Translations under genes and position numbers: made by a program | In this document: piece by piece, positions 1 to 10,687 of the stretch | How positions within the stretch are numbered: position 1 is the first letter of the stretch | How the letters are laid out: each line of letters starts with the position of its first letter | The notes under the pieces: generated by a model | Databases searched by the model: none | What the model was told of the DNA's origin: nothing | The model's input: the letters and a program-made list of their open reading frames with translations, nothing else | From: Branchiostoma floridae | Taxonomy: Eukaryota > Chordata > Leptocardii > Amphioxiformes > Branchiostomatidae | Direction: 5' to 3' | Length of the DNA stretch: 64,000 nt | Assembly: GCF_000003815.2 (NCBI RefSeq) | Contig: NC_049979.1 | Coordinates: forward strand, 2,311,971-2,375,970

Positions 1-125
1 AATCTACTTTCTATATAACTAAATGGAGTATTTCTATCATTGACATACATATCGCAATCAACAGTGAAGTGCACTTCATCTTCTACCATGTTTGAGGTAC
101 AAAATTTGCAGACTCTTTGTTTTAT
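1..125 (-). pseudogene. Non-LTR reverse transcriptase C-terminal fragment, cut by the window edge
   Basis: Reading the minus strand from 125 gives an open frame containing VCKFCTSNMVEDEVHF followed by TVDC. This is a C-X2-C-X9-H-X4-C knuckle, the pattern found near the C terminus of many non-LTR (CR1/L2/jockey-like) ORF2 proteins. The same pattern recurs at 23.6 kb and 39.9 kb in this window, and its second half at 58.3 kb. The frame runs off the window at position 1, so the rest of the element is not visible. Upstream it is abutted by the 3' tail of another insertion. The family is inferred from the motif, not from a search. Confidence 0.65.
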
Positions 126-400
126 CGAAAGTCTATTTGCAAGTTCTTGCCCGTGGACTAATTGCTACTTCTACTACTACTACATGTAACATACAGAATA
201 AGTTATTAACATACAAAAAATGAAAGACTTTGGTGTATATATAACAATAATGTTAATATGTAGAAACAAGAGACTATTCTTGTGATAATATATACAGCTA
301 AAAGCTACAATCTAAGGGTTTGACTTCTTTTCTGGAAGCAGTGGAAGACGAAGTGTCCCACTGTTTCTATAATCACATTATCAAAAAGTTACATGATCTT
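126..400 (-). mobile_element. 3' end of a non-LTR retrotransposon (CCCGTGG tail family)
   Basis: Minus-strand sequence ending near 126 carries the block CAATTAGTCCACGGGCAAG and then a degenerate AATAAA-like stretch. A similar terminus is seen at 39588-39640 (minus) and 55860-55912 (plus). The segment around 315-365 corresponds to the end of the coding region in the 39.7-kb copy, where GTGGAAGACGAAG-type sequence precedes the 3' untranslated part. A short TAC trinucleotide run (166-184) lies inside. The 5' boundary is not determined. Confidence 0.5.
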
Positions 401-499
401 TGAAATATGTTCTAATCTAGAATTAAAGTGATACATGATAACGAAGGTCATAAGCAATACTCATGCCATGCTATAAATTATACATTATTCTCTTGTTTT

Positions 500-600
500 A
501 GGTACATTATCCTTATGGAACTGTGGTTATGTACCAGTATTGATGCCATACTACGTACTTTGTACAATTGTTGTGTAATATAGTTATTATTATGTTGTAA
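500..600 (+). mobile_element. Retroposon 3' tail (TTGTACAATTGTTGTG type)
   Basis: The block with TACTTTGTACAATTGTTGTG followed by an AT-rich tail matches tails at 29745-29825 and 51590-51632, and the inserts inside the MITEs at 5.7, 45.6 and 52.1 kb. In the better-preserved copies it ends in GCAATAAAGTTATT, a polyadenylation-signal-like end typical of non-LTR retrotransposons. The body upstream was not recognised. Confidence 0.45.
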
Positions 601-1606
601 AGTAAACACATCATCATTGTCAATATCATAGGCATAGCGGTGTTTTCGTCAGACAATTTTAGATGTACATGTGTACTTGGCGTTGGATATGTCAAGTTTC
701 GTGCTTATAAGCGATGTGTAACCAGCTGCCCTAAATGCGTTTCACGCCGGAGTGTGATCAATGCGCAGTTCTCAGTGTGTCGCACCCACAGAACACCTGT
801 TTGTGTGCCAATCATGAAGTCTTTTCCAAGTTCATTTCCTCCCCTTGAACGTGCGAACATTTTAACAATGTACCGCCAAGCCTCACAACTCAATAAATCA
901 CAACAAAGGCCCGCCACGTCTGCGCCGCTCTACTTCAGCGCGTGACGCTCATATTTGCACAATGAGTTCAGCATAATGGGTGGGAAATGGCGATTATGGC
1001 TGCAATACTTCATCCGAGATCGGACAATAAAATCGAATTGTTTTCGCCACAAAGACATAGTCAATTTACTAATTATGTATACTCTTTTACACGCTGGAAG
1101 TAGAAATATGGCCATAAGTTATTATTAGGTTTGGTATACTAGTATTCGTAGGAAAACGCGTTAATATGAGCGTAATGAGAGTGCTGCATGTGGATGTATA
1201 TATGATGTAACGTCCTTGATCATATGTAACTCGTTCGGGTCAGATTCCGGGTATTTTGCCTCAAGCCACCGGTACCCTCCTCCCACCATGCAGAAACCAT
1301 GACTTGCTGACAAAATGGTAAAATCGGCTAAATTGATTGGTAAGCAGTTTGTTCTCTTGTGGCAAGCTGACTCGTCTAGCTCTGGAAAGTCGTTCACACT
1401 ATTTGACCAATGTTTCTGTCTTCGCGTTCTCGTGAACCAAATGAAAGTAGTAGTGTGGAGATCCCTACAACAAGCTCTGTGCTGTATGGAAGTTAATAGA
1501 CGGTTTGTCAGGAATCCGTCTGTAGAAAAGACAGCAAACGTCACCATGACAGGGCCGGGGACAAAGGAACGGGAGGGACCGCTCCGTCCTACAACATGAC
1601 ACAACT
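601..1606. other. Gene-free stretch upstream of gene A
   Basis: Short frames exist on both strands but all lack an ATG in good context, splice support or a recognisable domain. The sequence becomes CpG-richer towards 1600 and probably grades into the gene A promoter region. Confidence 0.4.
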
Positions 1607-1687
1607 ATGTCAAACACGCCGGTGTTCAGGCCGCTTGTTTTCATAGGTGTTGGTGGTGATTATCCCTCTCAAGCGCTCGCGCGAACA

Positions 1688-1916
1688 GTAAGTCGCGTCG
1701 TTTCTTTCTCCTCCGTCTTGCGGGGTATTTGCGGCTCGGGGCGAGTAGAAAAGAGTCTATTCAGGCTCTCACTCGCTCGTCCATTGTGCGCGGTTCTGAA
1801 GCCGGGGTCACTTGAGTTTGCACTGAGTCCATATTTAACAGAAAAGTCCCCGGCTCTGTGCTGCCCCATTGTTGTTCAGCAGCCCCTGACGACTACTTCT
1901 CTCTCTGTGTTTTCAG
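1688..1916 (+). other. Candidate intron in the 5' leader of gene A
   Basis: A full donor GTAAGT at 1688 and a strong acceptor (a pyrimidine run ending TGTGTTTTCAG at 1916) define a 229-bp intron with CpG-rich flanks. Splicing joins an upstream ATG frame at 1607 in phase to the next exon and closes at a TAA shortly after, giving a 47-codon frame that would act as an upstream ORF ahead of the gene A start at 2445. The intron is predicted from splice signals only. Confidence 0.55.
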
Positions 1917-2044
1917 GCCCGGTCGCGGAGCGTGAAGCGGAGAGCTACAGTCAGTCTGAATGCCTCTGATCGATAACAACTGACGACCTCGCGACGTGGA
2001 GGGGCCAGCTCCACCTACGTCATCAGCGGGGAGGGTTGTCTCCC

Positions 2045-2058
2045 GTCTCCATGGCAAC
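2045..2058 (+). promoter_or_regulatory. RFX X-box
   Basis: GTCTCCATGGCAAC matches the RFX consensus GTHNYY-AT-RRNAAC at every position. It lies 387 bp upstream of the gene A start codon, in the CpG-rich leader/promoter. In animals such X-boxes mark many ciliary genes. The same 14-mer recurs at 40797-40810, upstream of gene C on the other strand. Binding is inferred from the consensus. Confidence 0.55.
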
Positions 2059-2444
2059 GGAGCGACGCCAGGAGTTCTAATTTGGAAGACGTAAACACCG
2101 TGATCGGAAGGAGCGCGGTTTGATCAGTGACGGCCGCGGGTCCGTTATGCTCGCTCCGGCGGCCCGACCGTCGCCCGTTCAGACCAGAGGAGGACTTGCG
2201 GTTCCTCGTTGTTATCGCCGGGTTGGAAACTGGATACAGGCTTTAGACTGTGTGTTGTTGGAGTGTTTGTCGAGCCCCTCATGGCAGCGGGGATCCGCTG
2301 AGAGCAAGGTGTGTTTGCCTGCCAACTTGAGACGCTGCGGTCCGGGGCTGGTTCCCTGGGATTAACACTGAACAGGGGGAGAATTAAGGTTCCGTCAGGG
2401 AGGCAGGCCGGCCGGAGAGGAGACGGTAGATTCTCAGATTAAAG

Positions 2445-3551
2445 ATGATGATGGCAACGACGCTCGAACAGAACCCGGAATTACTGAACCAGTACGAGGA
2501 GAATTATGAGTCGTCGAAGGTGGTGCAGATTCTGCGGTTCCTGAAGGACCAGGAGCGGTACACGGCGGAGCGGCGGGCGCAGGCAGCCCGACCGCCCGCC
2601 TACGTGCGGCTGGACGAGCGGACCGAGCAGGAGAGGCGGCGAGACGGGTTCAGGCCCCGCACGGCCGACTCCGCCATGTTCGCCCCGAACTACAGACCTC
2701 CCCGAGGCCGCTCCTCCGAGAGGCCGGGCACGGAGAGCCCAGCGCTCAGCAAGGCCAGGACCAACGCACTCACCGTCAGCAAGATCCGCGGCGCCGCCAA
2801 CCCGGGCCGGCCAAAGCTGTCCAGAACGCCCCGAGAACAGCTGGACTTCTCGCCGGTTCGGGAAAATTCCCGGGCGACCATCGCCGTGCGCCCTGCCACG
2901 CAGCAGGCTACCCGCGTGTACAGAAACGATCTCAGAGCCAGACTCTACAGCCACCCCCCTCCCACCAGACACGAACTCATGAAGGACAAACACCTTCTAG
3001 AAAAGAGGCAATCTTTACTCAATAGACCGAAAATGACACTAGACGGCGGTGGGGATTTATTAAAAAGCGACACCGGCAACGCCATAGTGCAGTACGACAA
3101 TAACGTAGTCAGCGTGCGCCTGTCGCGAAGCACGGCCCGACTGGACCACGAGTCGCGGGGCGGTGTGGAGGAGACGCCGGAGAACGTCACGCGCGACGTC
3201 CGGTCCAACACCAAGTCGGACTCCGCCGGCACCGGGCTCAGGACGCTCTCGGCGTCCACCGAGTTCAGCGCCGAACCTGCCGCCGTGCCCAACAGAAAGT
3301 GCCCCATCTCTATAGACGACAGGCCCGAGCGGAGCCCGGTCCGCAGCCCGGACAGAACTCTCGTCGGCGCGAACTCGAGCCTAGCGCAGAGGAAGCCGCT
3401 CCAGTTCGCCGGCACGGACTCCTCCGGGTCGGGCGGGGGCAGGGTGGACGTGTACCACCTGCCCAGGCTCGGCCACGGCGTCACCATGGGCGGGGAGCGC
3501 GCGCAACCCCAGCCGCTGCCCTACCTGGTGGAGACCAACTCACTGTCCTAG
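2445..3551 (+). CDS. Gene A: 368-aa basic, proline/arginine-rich protein of unknown function
   Basis: A single open frame of 368 codons starts at ATG ATG ATG with an A at -3, in a high-GC, CpG-rich segment unlike its surroundings, and ends at TAG 3549-3551. Residues about 23-66 (from SSKVVQILRFLKDQER on) are predicted helical and charged, and could form a short coiled coil. The rest is rich in R, P, S and T with many SP and RSP-like sites, and reads as disordered. No signal peptide or membrane segment is visible. The third base is strongly G/C, as expected for a real coding exon here. The leader has a likely intron (1688-1916) and an X-box (2045-2058), so a ciliary role is possible but not shown. 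The product is not recognised. A downstream exon cannot be excluded, but the stop is well placed and an AATAAA is found at 4445-4450. Confidence 0.85.
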   Translation: MMMATTLEQNPELLNQYEENYESSKVVQILRFLKDQERYTAERRAQAARPPAYVRLDERTEQERRRDGFRPRTADSAMFAPNYRPPRGRSSERPGTESPALSKARTNALTVSKIRGAANPGRPKLSRTPREQLDFSPVRENSRATIAVRPATQQATRVYRNDLRARLYSHPPPTRHELMKDKHLLEKRQSLLNRPKMTLDGGGDLLKSDTGNAIVQYDNNVVSVRLSRSTARLDHESRGGVEETPENVTRDVRSNTKSDSAGTGLRTLSASTEFSAEPAAVPNRKCPISIDDRPERSPVRSPDRTLVGANSSLAQRKPLQFAGTDSSGSGGGRVDVYHLPRLGHGVTMGGERAQPQPLPYLVETNSLS

Positions 3552-4958
3552 CATCGTGCGTCACCATGACAACCGGACGGTTTCCACGACAACGGAACGA
3601 CGCGGACAGCGCACAACAATGTTGCTTTTGGTAGGACATGTGAACATCATTACCTCAGTTTGACCAAGAACTCGGTCTAAAATGTATACCGTCGTTAACA
3701 CTGACAACGTGCACGTTGCCTAGAAAACACTGGCCGCTTTGAACATGAAAAGACACTAGAAATTTGGAATAACGAAAATTTTCTAGAATTGAAATATATC
3801 ACAAGACTACACATGCTACAAAGGTACCTATTGTATAAAAGAAAGCAGCTTTTTAGGTCAACATTAACTTCCTCATAGGTGATCACGTAGCAAGTTCGGA
3901 ATCAATCGCTTCCATCTTGGTACCCTTCACCTTGGGAAAATGACAAATGGCTTTCCAACCTGAAAGCGACCAGTGTTTTTGGCGATAGCACGTCAAACGG
4001 CCGAGCCACAATTAGCTGGTTTCGGTCCACAGGGGATCAGAATTGCAGCCATGCCGGGATACAGCCCGGCTCAGGGCCCGTGTTCTGTGGGGACATTCCC
4101 GCGCAATATGGACACGCAGACACGTAGAGCTAGTCACGCCGGCGGTCTGCTCTCTACTTGAACTTTGCTCGTTCGGCAGGCGTTCTTTCTTGCCTCCTCA
4201 CGGATATGTGCAGTAAAAGGTCCCCTCTCCACTAGACGGCGAGCGCTGAGCGACCTTACAGCGACCAAAATTGACGTTATTTAGAGGCACAGTTAGTTTG
4301 ACATTGCTGTTGGCAACCAAAATTGAAATTTTGTGATCATTAATTTCATCATTGCAACATAACGCAAGATATAAAAGTTTGTTATATAAGGTTTTCAGAA
4401 AAAGACACAAAACATGAAAAAGAATTCACTCTTTATTTATAAACAATAAACTTTACTACTATAAAATCCGCTGACCGATATGTCGCTCATTGTTCGCTGC
4501 CTTCAGTGGGAGGGGAAGTATTTAAGGAGGCCAGGTTAAAACATTTCTGTCACGGCCAGACTAGCATCTTACCGAGAAAATGATGTAATTATTGAGAAAT
4601 GATGTATTTATGAAGAGATGACATGCTCGCAATGTTGCTTCCTATGTTGTTGATAAGTTAAATAAGTAGACTACAGTCCCGTCTGTACATATAATGTTGA
4701 TTTGTGTGAGGGAACTTGCCAGTATTCTCCCCCACGAGACGCTAGCCCAACCCAGCCATACGCGTTAGAGAGACAGATGGGTCCATGACAGGACTGCCGT
4801 GTCACTTTGTCGTCTGTGCGCGGTGACCAAAAATGACATTAAAAATTCATGTCCCCGTGCGACTGTGTTGTGTTGTGTTGACTGTTGTGACTCGGTGTGC
4901 TGGTATGGAGATCGCGTGACAGCGTGGGAGCACCAAACGGTTAGCCTGTTCTCACTCT

Positions 4959-4992
<34 letters not shown>

Positions 4993-5059
4993 AGGTAACA
5001 TTTTTCATTTCATTTCATGGCAGGGTATTATCGCTCTGGTAACAGGTAACATACATTCG
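3552..5059. other. Gene A 3' flank and intergenic DNA
   Basis: No further coding exon is supported. A polyadenylation-type AATAAA is at 4445-4450. One end of the CCACTAGACGGCG transposon family (full copies at 27.3 and 41.3 kb) is present at about 4213-4262, with no matching second end. A TA dinucleotide run is listed separately. Confidence 0.4.
4962..4989. repeat. (TA)n microsatellite
   Basis: An uninterrupted run of TA dinucleotides, about 14 units. Confidence 0.95.
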
Positions 5060-5270
5060 CATAATTCCACCAGGTGCCATTATACCGCCATCTAAAAAAA
5101 AACTTGTTATAGAGGCCTTCTCAAGATTGTCTTCAACACCTAAATATCTGAATTGTATTACATTTAGGATATTTAACATTCGGTGTTCAAGACAATGTTG
5201 GGAAGACCTCCATACTAACGGTTATTTATTCTTTTGAGGTGGTGGTATTATGACACCTGGTGGAATTATG
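5060..5270. mobile_element. MITE, 211 bp, CATAATTCCACCAGGTG termini
   Basis: The left end CATAATTCCACCAGGTGCC and the reverse complement of the right end (CATAATTCCACCAGGTGTC) agree over about 30 bases. A second inner inverted repeat follows (GGCCTTC...TTCAACACC against GGTGTTCAAG...GAAGACC). No coding capacity. A diverged partial relative is at about 37968-38055. Confidence 0.8.
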
Positions 5271-5577
5271 ATAGTCGATGTTACTAGCTATAGCGGAGGC
5301 AAAACTGTAACAAACATAGCACTAAATTGCTGTGTTGCTGTCGTCTTTTGGCGGACCTTAATACATTATGTGACAGCTTGCGACTCGACGTGTTTTATTT
5401 ATGAGCGTTGGACATAAATAGCTACAATAGTGACGCAGTCGGGTTAATTAAAGTACGTCACTCTCGAGAAGGAATGAAAAGTGAACTGTCGTCGGTGATA
5501 TATCGGTGTCGATAGATGACGTCCCTGGTTTCTAAATGGCAGATTACCCAAACAAGACCTGGCGGGAACTGCGTTAA

Positions 5578-5804
5578 ACCCCTGTCACATTATCCACGAT
5601 CTTTTGGCGTATCGACGGAAGATCGGCCATATTTAAGATCGACAGAGGGCGTATATTTCACCTGAAAAGCGTCCCTGTAATATATTTAAGCCATACTTTG
5701 TACCTTGTACAATCGTTGTACAATACAGTTATTATTATAAGCGAGGCTCGGGCGATTGCCGCAGAATCGTCGTCTGATCGATTTTCGCCAAATGTGACAG
5801 GGGT
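5578..5804 (+). mobile_element. MITE family 1 copy 1 (ACCCCTGTCACAT termini)
   Basis: The ends are ACCCCTGTCACAT and ATGTGACAGGGGT. Internal order: a CACGATCTT...AAGATCGGCC segment, a retroposon-type 3' tail (ACTTTGTACCTTGTACAATCG and an ATTATTATT run), then GCGAGGCTCGGGCGATTGCC. The same order is found at 45476-45705 and, inverted, at 51995-52230. Non-coding. Confidence 0.85.
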
Positions 5805-6637
5805 ATAAAGCCGACTTTGAACGATTGTGATGTCGTGTCGCAGGCTACAACATAATGTAAGTCCGCCCAAATACGACAACCACACAACGATTTATATTTT
5901 TAGTGCTATTCTTGTTACTGTTTTGCCTCTGTAATGAGCGCGTACCAGTAAAATGTACTGTATAATAAAAACAGGCTAAATTCCACTGTACAATTAGACA
6001 TCATCAGGAAAGAACTCTACGGTTTTCCAATGAGAACGTAAACTACTTAATATTAAACCATCCCAGAATTCTAACTACTTTTATAGATACAAATCTGGCA
6101 TGCTATTTGTTTCAGACTACACCTCATCATCAAAGGCACAAACAAAGCAAAGATAGTTTCTTAAGAAGTATGGTGTGATCCAAGAATCCTCTCGAGACAC
6201 AAACTGAACACTTAATAATTCATAAGCTCTTAATACATCAATGTTCTTCTCTGGCTAGGTGCATTTTGATTGACACATGTTCATTACGCTACAAGTGCTG
6301 AGTCCGCTTGCTGACAACAAGAACTTGCAAGATCCCTATCTTCTCTTAAGTCCCATGTTTGGGTTGACAAACATGCGGCGATTAACATCAACCGATGACA
6401 CCATTTAAACACCAACAGATCCACGGAGAGTATGACTACTGATGAGTTTGTTGGCCGCAACATTTTCCCGTCACCGCCGACGGCTGGCCGTTTGTTTTGA
6501 TCTATCCTCGTGTTTGTCATGGTTCCCCGTCATCCACGTCTTTTGTCTTTTTTTTTCTTTCACATGACGGGAGCTAGCAGGGCACCGCCCGACCCCCTGA
6601 CCCTAACGGCTGGCACGGTAAATGTCAGAGTGTACGG
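5805..6637. other. Gene-free stretch
   Basis: AT-rich up to about 6250, then mixed composition. No ORF with coding character, RNA gene or clear repeat was seen. The 6284-6520 minus frame looks like chance. Confidence 0.35.
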
Positions 6638-7185
6638 GGAGAGTACAGACTCACACACAGGCGGGCATTCACCAGGGGAGGGTACAGGCACACACACAGG
6701 CGGGCATTCACCAGGGGAGGGTACAGACACACACACAGGCGGGCAGTCACCAGGGGAGGGTACAGACTCACACACAGGCGGGCATTCACCAGGGGAGGGT
6801 ACAGACACACACACAGGCGTGCATTCACCAGGGGAGGGTACAGGCACACACACAGGCGGGCATTCACCAGGGGAGGGTACAGACACACACACAGGCGGGC
6901 ATTCACCAGGGGAGGGTACAGGCACACACACAGGCGGGCATTCACCAGGGGAGGGTACAGACACACACACAGGCGGGCATTCACCAGGGGAAGGTACAGG
7001 CACACACACAGGCGGGCATTCACCAGGGGAGGGTACAGGCACACACACAGGCGGGCATTCACCAGGGGAGGGTACAGACTCATACACAGGCGGGCATTCA
7101 CCAGGGGAGGGTACAGGCACACACACAGGGCGGGCATTCACCAGGGGAGGGTACAGGCACACACACACAGGCGTGCATTCATCAA
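6638..7185. repeat. 39-bp minisatellite, about 14 copies
   Basis: The unit reads about GGGTACAGGCACACACACAGGCGGGCATTCACCAGGGGA. Units differ mainly by GGCACA, GACACA or GACTCA at the start. The last two units carry single-base insertions. Because 39 is a multiple of three and the unit lacks stops in several frames, long frames open on both strands. These are products of the repeat, not evidence for a gene. Confidence 0.95.
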
Positions 7186-7207
7186 CAGGAAAACGTCACA
7201 GACTAAA

Positions 7208-7451
7208 GGTGCACTCTCATCGGATTTGGGGCACGCTTGCGGCATTGCGGGGTTCAAAATATACCCAACCGATTTCAGAGATAAAGAACGAATTTTCTTT
7301 TTTTGCGTATTTGTGTGTATTTTGTCGTCTTCATACTTTTACGTATTACGCAATATCTAAATTATAAAAATCTGAGAAAATAAGAAAACAGTGACGCAGT
7401 GAACGAACCCCACATTGCCGCAAGCGTGCCTCAAGTCCAGTGAGAGTGCCC
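7208..7451. mobile_element. MITE, about 244 bp, GCACTCTCA termini
   Basis: The left end from 7208 (GGTGCACTCTCAT... GGCACGCTTGCGGCATTG) is inversely repeated at 7405-7451 (CAATGCCGC-type sequence to GAGAGTGCC) over about 48 bases with a few mismatches. The interior is AT-rich and non-coding. The element directly follows the 39-bp minisatellite. Confidence 0.8.
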
Positions 7452-8850
7452 AAGCAGAGGTTAGGCTATGTTAAGAAGAAATGTCATATATGGAAGCATA
7501 TTTCCAGCCGAACAGGCAAATTAAAAATTTTGTTGTTTAGGTTCAACGTTTAAGACTCAAGTTTCATACTAGAGTCTCTGACCGACTCCTGGCTGAAAAA
7601 AATGTGTAAAATTGTCAAATAAGGTTAATACTCTGTCAGGACAGTCTGCAGCCCAGAGAAGGACAATTTGGCATACTCGTGGCTTCAATTTTTCATCCGG
7701 CAAAGGAATCTAATGGAGAATACGGATATACGTACAGCGATCCCAACCCATGAAATAACTTCTTTGATAAGGCAACAATTGCTCTGTAGCTAGAGCCTCG
7801 CCACTTTGCCAGTTATTGAACCGTTATTATCTTTGTTGACAATCTCAACTGCGGTATTCCAATATCGATCCAGGTCAACTTCAAGACATTATTCAAGTCG
7901 ACACGACGTAAGTATGCGATAGGAGGCTCTTGAAGACGAGTGTCTGAGGAGTAGGGGGCTGTGTTACCATCTTAAGAATGTTTTTCTTCTTCACGACAAT
8001 GTTTTTATGTACGCAGCGTCTTTCAAGTGTGCAGTTGAGAACCCGGCCAAGCGGACAGGTTCAAATATTTGCCGAGGATTACCGGGGGTTGTTGGGTGGT
8101 CGGGCGGGGGCGGAGCGACCCCGGCCCGAGAGGTGCGCCCGGCACGCTCCGTGACGAGTCCGTTGACGACAGGAATGTCAGATCCGCGGCGATGCGGCGT
8201 GTGGTCGTCCCGGGTCTCCTGTTTCACCTGAAACATACCTGTTTCCGGAATCGCCAGGTGTGACGTGACGTGAGACGGTTGATAGGTGGTGACAGGAGGA
8301 AAACACACCTGTCGCCATAGCCCATAACACGCATCTCAAGAATTATAACGGCTCTGCACTAGCTTACAGTAGGATTCCCTACAGTCCCAAGTTTCCATCG
8401 GTGCCCACAGGGAGTGTAGCCCCGGTCGGGCTTTCAAGACTGTCACAGAAATTTGTCTCGGTGGATTGTCGGATATAAGAAGGGGGGGGGGGGGGTCTTC
8501 TCTCAGTGCTTTTACGGTTAGGTCATGGCATCTATTTGTCACCAGGTCCCTGGTTGATTTTAATTCCGAGCGAAAAAGGAATCCTGTCGTTCCCCCAAAA
8601 ATAGCCCGGTAGCCACAGGGTATCCCACGTGGTCATTGCAAGTAGGGGTCCAGCTCAAAAGTGCACACACAAAAAAAACAGTTCATAATAACAAAACAGC
8701 TGAGCTCCCAAAGGTTTTACGGATCGCCCAGAAAATTTTATAGAAAAAGAACTACTTTTTTTCACAATTCGTGTTTGTTTTGTTTTAAATCAAGATATTG
8801 CATCATTCCAATTATGAAGTCAAACGTGTCACAAATTAGATTTCGGTCAC
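7452..8850. other. Gene-free stretch
   Basis: Contains a fragment of the CAAGCAGAGGTTAGGCT terminal repeat at about 7452-7470 and a 14-base G run at 8482-8495. Short GC-rich frames at 8007-8308 lack support. Confidence 0.35.
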
Positions 8851-9059
8851 TTAGGCTGGCGTCACAATTCTGAACCGGTGCCCGGCCGGGCTCTTTGTGA
8901 TAGCGAAAAAAAAATGTATACGTAGAAATATACACTGATAATGCCCAAGATAATGCCCTCTTTACGTCTTGTGTACTTTGGTGTCTTTTATATCATACTT
9001 TTCGTTTCCAAAAAGCTGCCCGGCCGGGCCCCGGTTTGGAAATGAGACGCAGGCTTTAG
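8851..9059. mobile_element. MITE family 6 copy (CCCGGCCGGGC termini)
   Basis: Starts CTTAGGCTGGCGTCACAATT with GCCCGGCCGGGC close behind, and ends with the inverted version (GCCCGGCCGGGCCCCGG... GCTTTAG). The interior contains TATATCATACTTTTCGTTTCC, shared with the fragment at about 40100. Non-coding. A second full copy starts 10 bp further on. Confidence 0.75.
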
Positions 9060-9068
9060 CGATCGCTG

Positions 9069-9277
9069 TTAGGCCTAGGTCACAATTGCCATCCCGGGGC
9101 CCGACCGGGTAGTTTTCGGGAGGGATAAGAATTATATAAAGGACATCAAAATACACGAAATGTCAACATAAGATTCTTCGGCATTACATGCCTATATTTC
9201 TAGGTATACATTTTAATTTTTCATTTCTTTAAACATCCCGGCCGGGCCCCGGTTTTGAAATGTGACCTAAGCCTTAG
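9069..9277. mobile_element. MITE family 6 copy, adjacent to the previous one
   Basis: TTAGGCCTAGGTCACAATTG plus CCCGGGGCCCGACCGGG at the left is mirrored by CCCGGCCGGGCCCCGG and GTGACCTAAGCCTTAG at the right. The interior is AT-rich and non-coding. A further copy is at 21702-21904, and single ends are at 39547-39580 and 40080-40180. Confidence 0.8.
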
Positions 9278-10687
9278 GTGGATAGAGGGCCTAACGATAG
9301 CTTCCTTCATGTATACCCCCTAGAAGTGATGTTCCGATGTTTATTTTCGTACCGAACGAGGTGTTGTCGCAAAACATTTACTACTTGGAAGCCGTATTGA
9401 TGAACACGATTGAACATTTCCTTGGTGAACAACAATCACAAACACGGTTGGAGATTTCACGCACCGTTAGAAAGTTATCACTGGTTTCAGTAACTCCATC
9501 TTGACGATACCACACAGAGAATAATGCCGTACGAAGGCGACCCTCACCCCTATTGTCCCGGAAGTACGGCTCTGGTGCGGCAGAACTGGAGCGCGACTCA
9601 CTCGCCGGTAATTAGGCCTCGCTGAGTTGATTACTAGTACATGGATCCGCGAGCGCATCAATTTTCGTCCGTTTAGAAAAAGTTTTCAACCATGCTGTAA
9701 ATCGCACAAAAAAACCTATAGAATGAGTAAATACATGCGCCGTAGGTTGTGAAAAAATATATATCGATGGAAAATAGCGATGGAGTTGATTCGGAAGTTG
9801 GTTATGACTCACGTTGTTACCGTTACGTCCGTGAAAGGTGAGGTATTGTTTGTGTGTCCTCGGGTCTTACGAGAAGGACGATGGAGTAACATTTAACAAA
9901 AGGGGAGATCAGCAAGATAAGAACATGGCTGGGCCCGGCCCAANNNNNNNNNNNNNNNNNNNNNNNNNNNNNNNNNNNNNNNNNNNNNNNNNNNNNNNNN
10001 NNNNNNNNNNNNNNNNNNNNNNNNNNNNNNNNNNNNNNNNNNNAATAAAAAGCTAAAATAAAATTCATGGAGTTAGGAGATCTTTGTTTCAATCAATTTG
10101 AGAGTATAGAAATTAAGAATGTATGAGAAGATATAATGCGTGATGACCACTTTGCTTGGCGATCCTATCTCCCTCCGAGATACATCGAGTCATTTTTCCG
10201 TCGTGTTTTCATTTCCATCCAACGTCGAAGCTATCATTTGCGTCTTTCGTTGATTACGATCTCCATTGCTTTAGATTTGGCATATTCTGTGTCCCCGTGT
10301 AACGTTATACATGAAAAACACATGTTGTCATTAGGCGACAACAGGGCCTCGACTTGCCAAAAACGTAGTCCATTGTTGCCTTCTCAAGTTGAACAAGCCT
10401 CAAGAAAGTGGCCCACTTCGTCTTGTTTCCTTTCTTAAGTTGGATGTGAAGGAAGCAGACCACTTCACCTAGGTGGGCGTCCGAACAAAGATGCCATGAC
10501 GTCACAGTAATCAGCCACGGAGCCGTATAACCATGGAGGACCCTTCACATCATCCATATCCATCCGCGATTGGAGTCGGGTTACCGACAAAAACACTCGT
10601 TCGGTGAATGGGAGCGTCGAGAGCGACACTGAGGCGCAATTTGACTGTCAAGTGCGGTGTCGACAGGACGCCACACACAATGGTAGC
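9278..10687. other. Gene-free stretch with an assembly gap
   Basis: No gene is supported. Positions 9944-10043 are exactly 100 N, a conventional gap of unknown size. The gap is entered through GGGCCCGGCCC, resembling the palindromic core of MITE family 6, so a hairpin-forming element probably sits in it. Confidence 0.5.

Noticed and set aside
1161-1604. Minus-strand 147-codon frame upstream of gene A
   Set aside because: No ATG at the start, no recognisable domain, and composition unlike the supported exons. It could be an old repeat.
6560-7168. Long minus-strand frame reading CVPVPSPGECPP repeats, like a secreted cysteine-proline protein
   Set aside because: It exists only because of the 39-bp minisatellite; equally long frames open on the other strand and in other phases.
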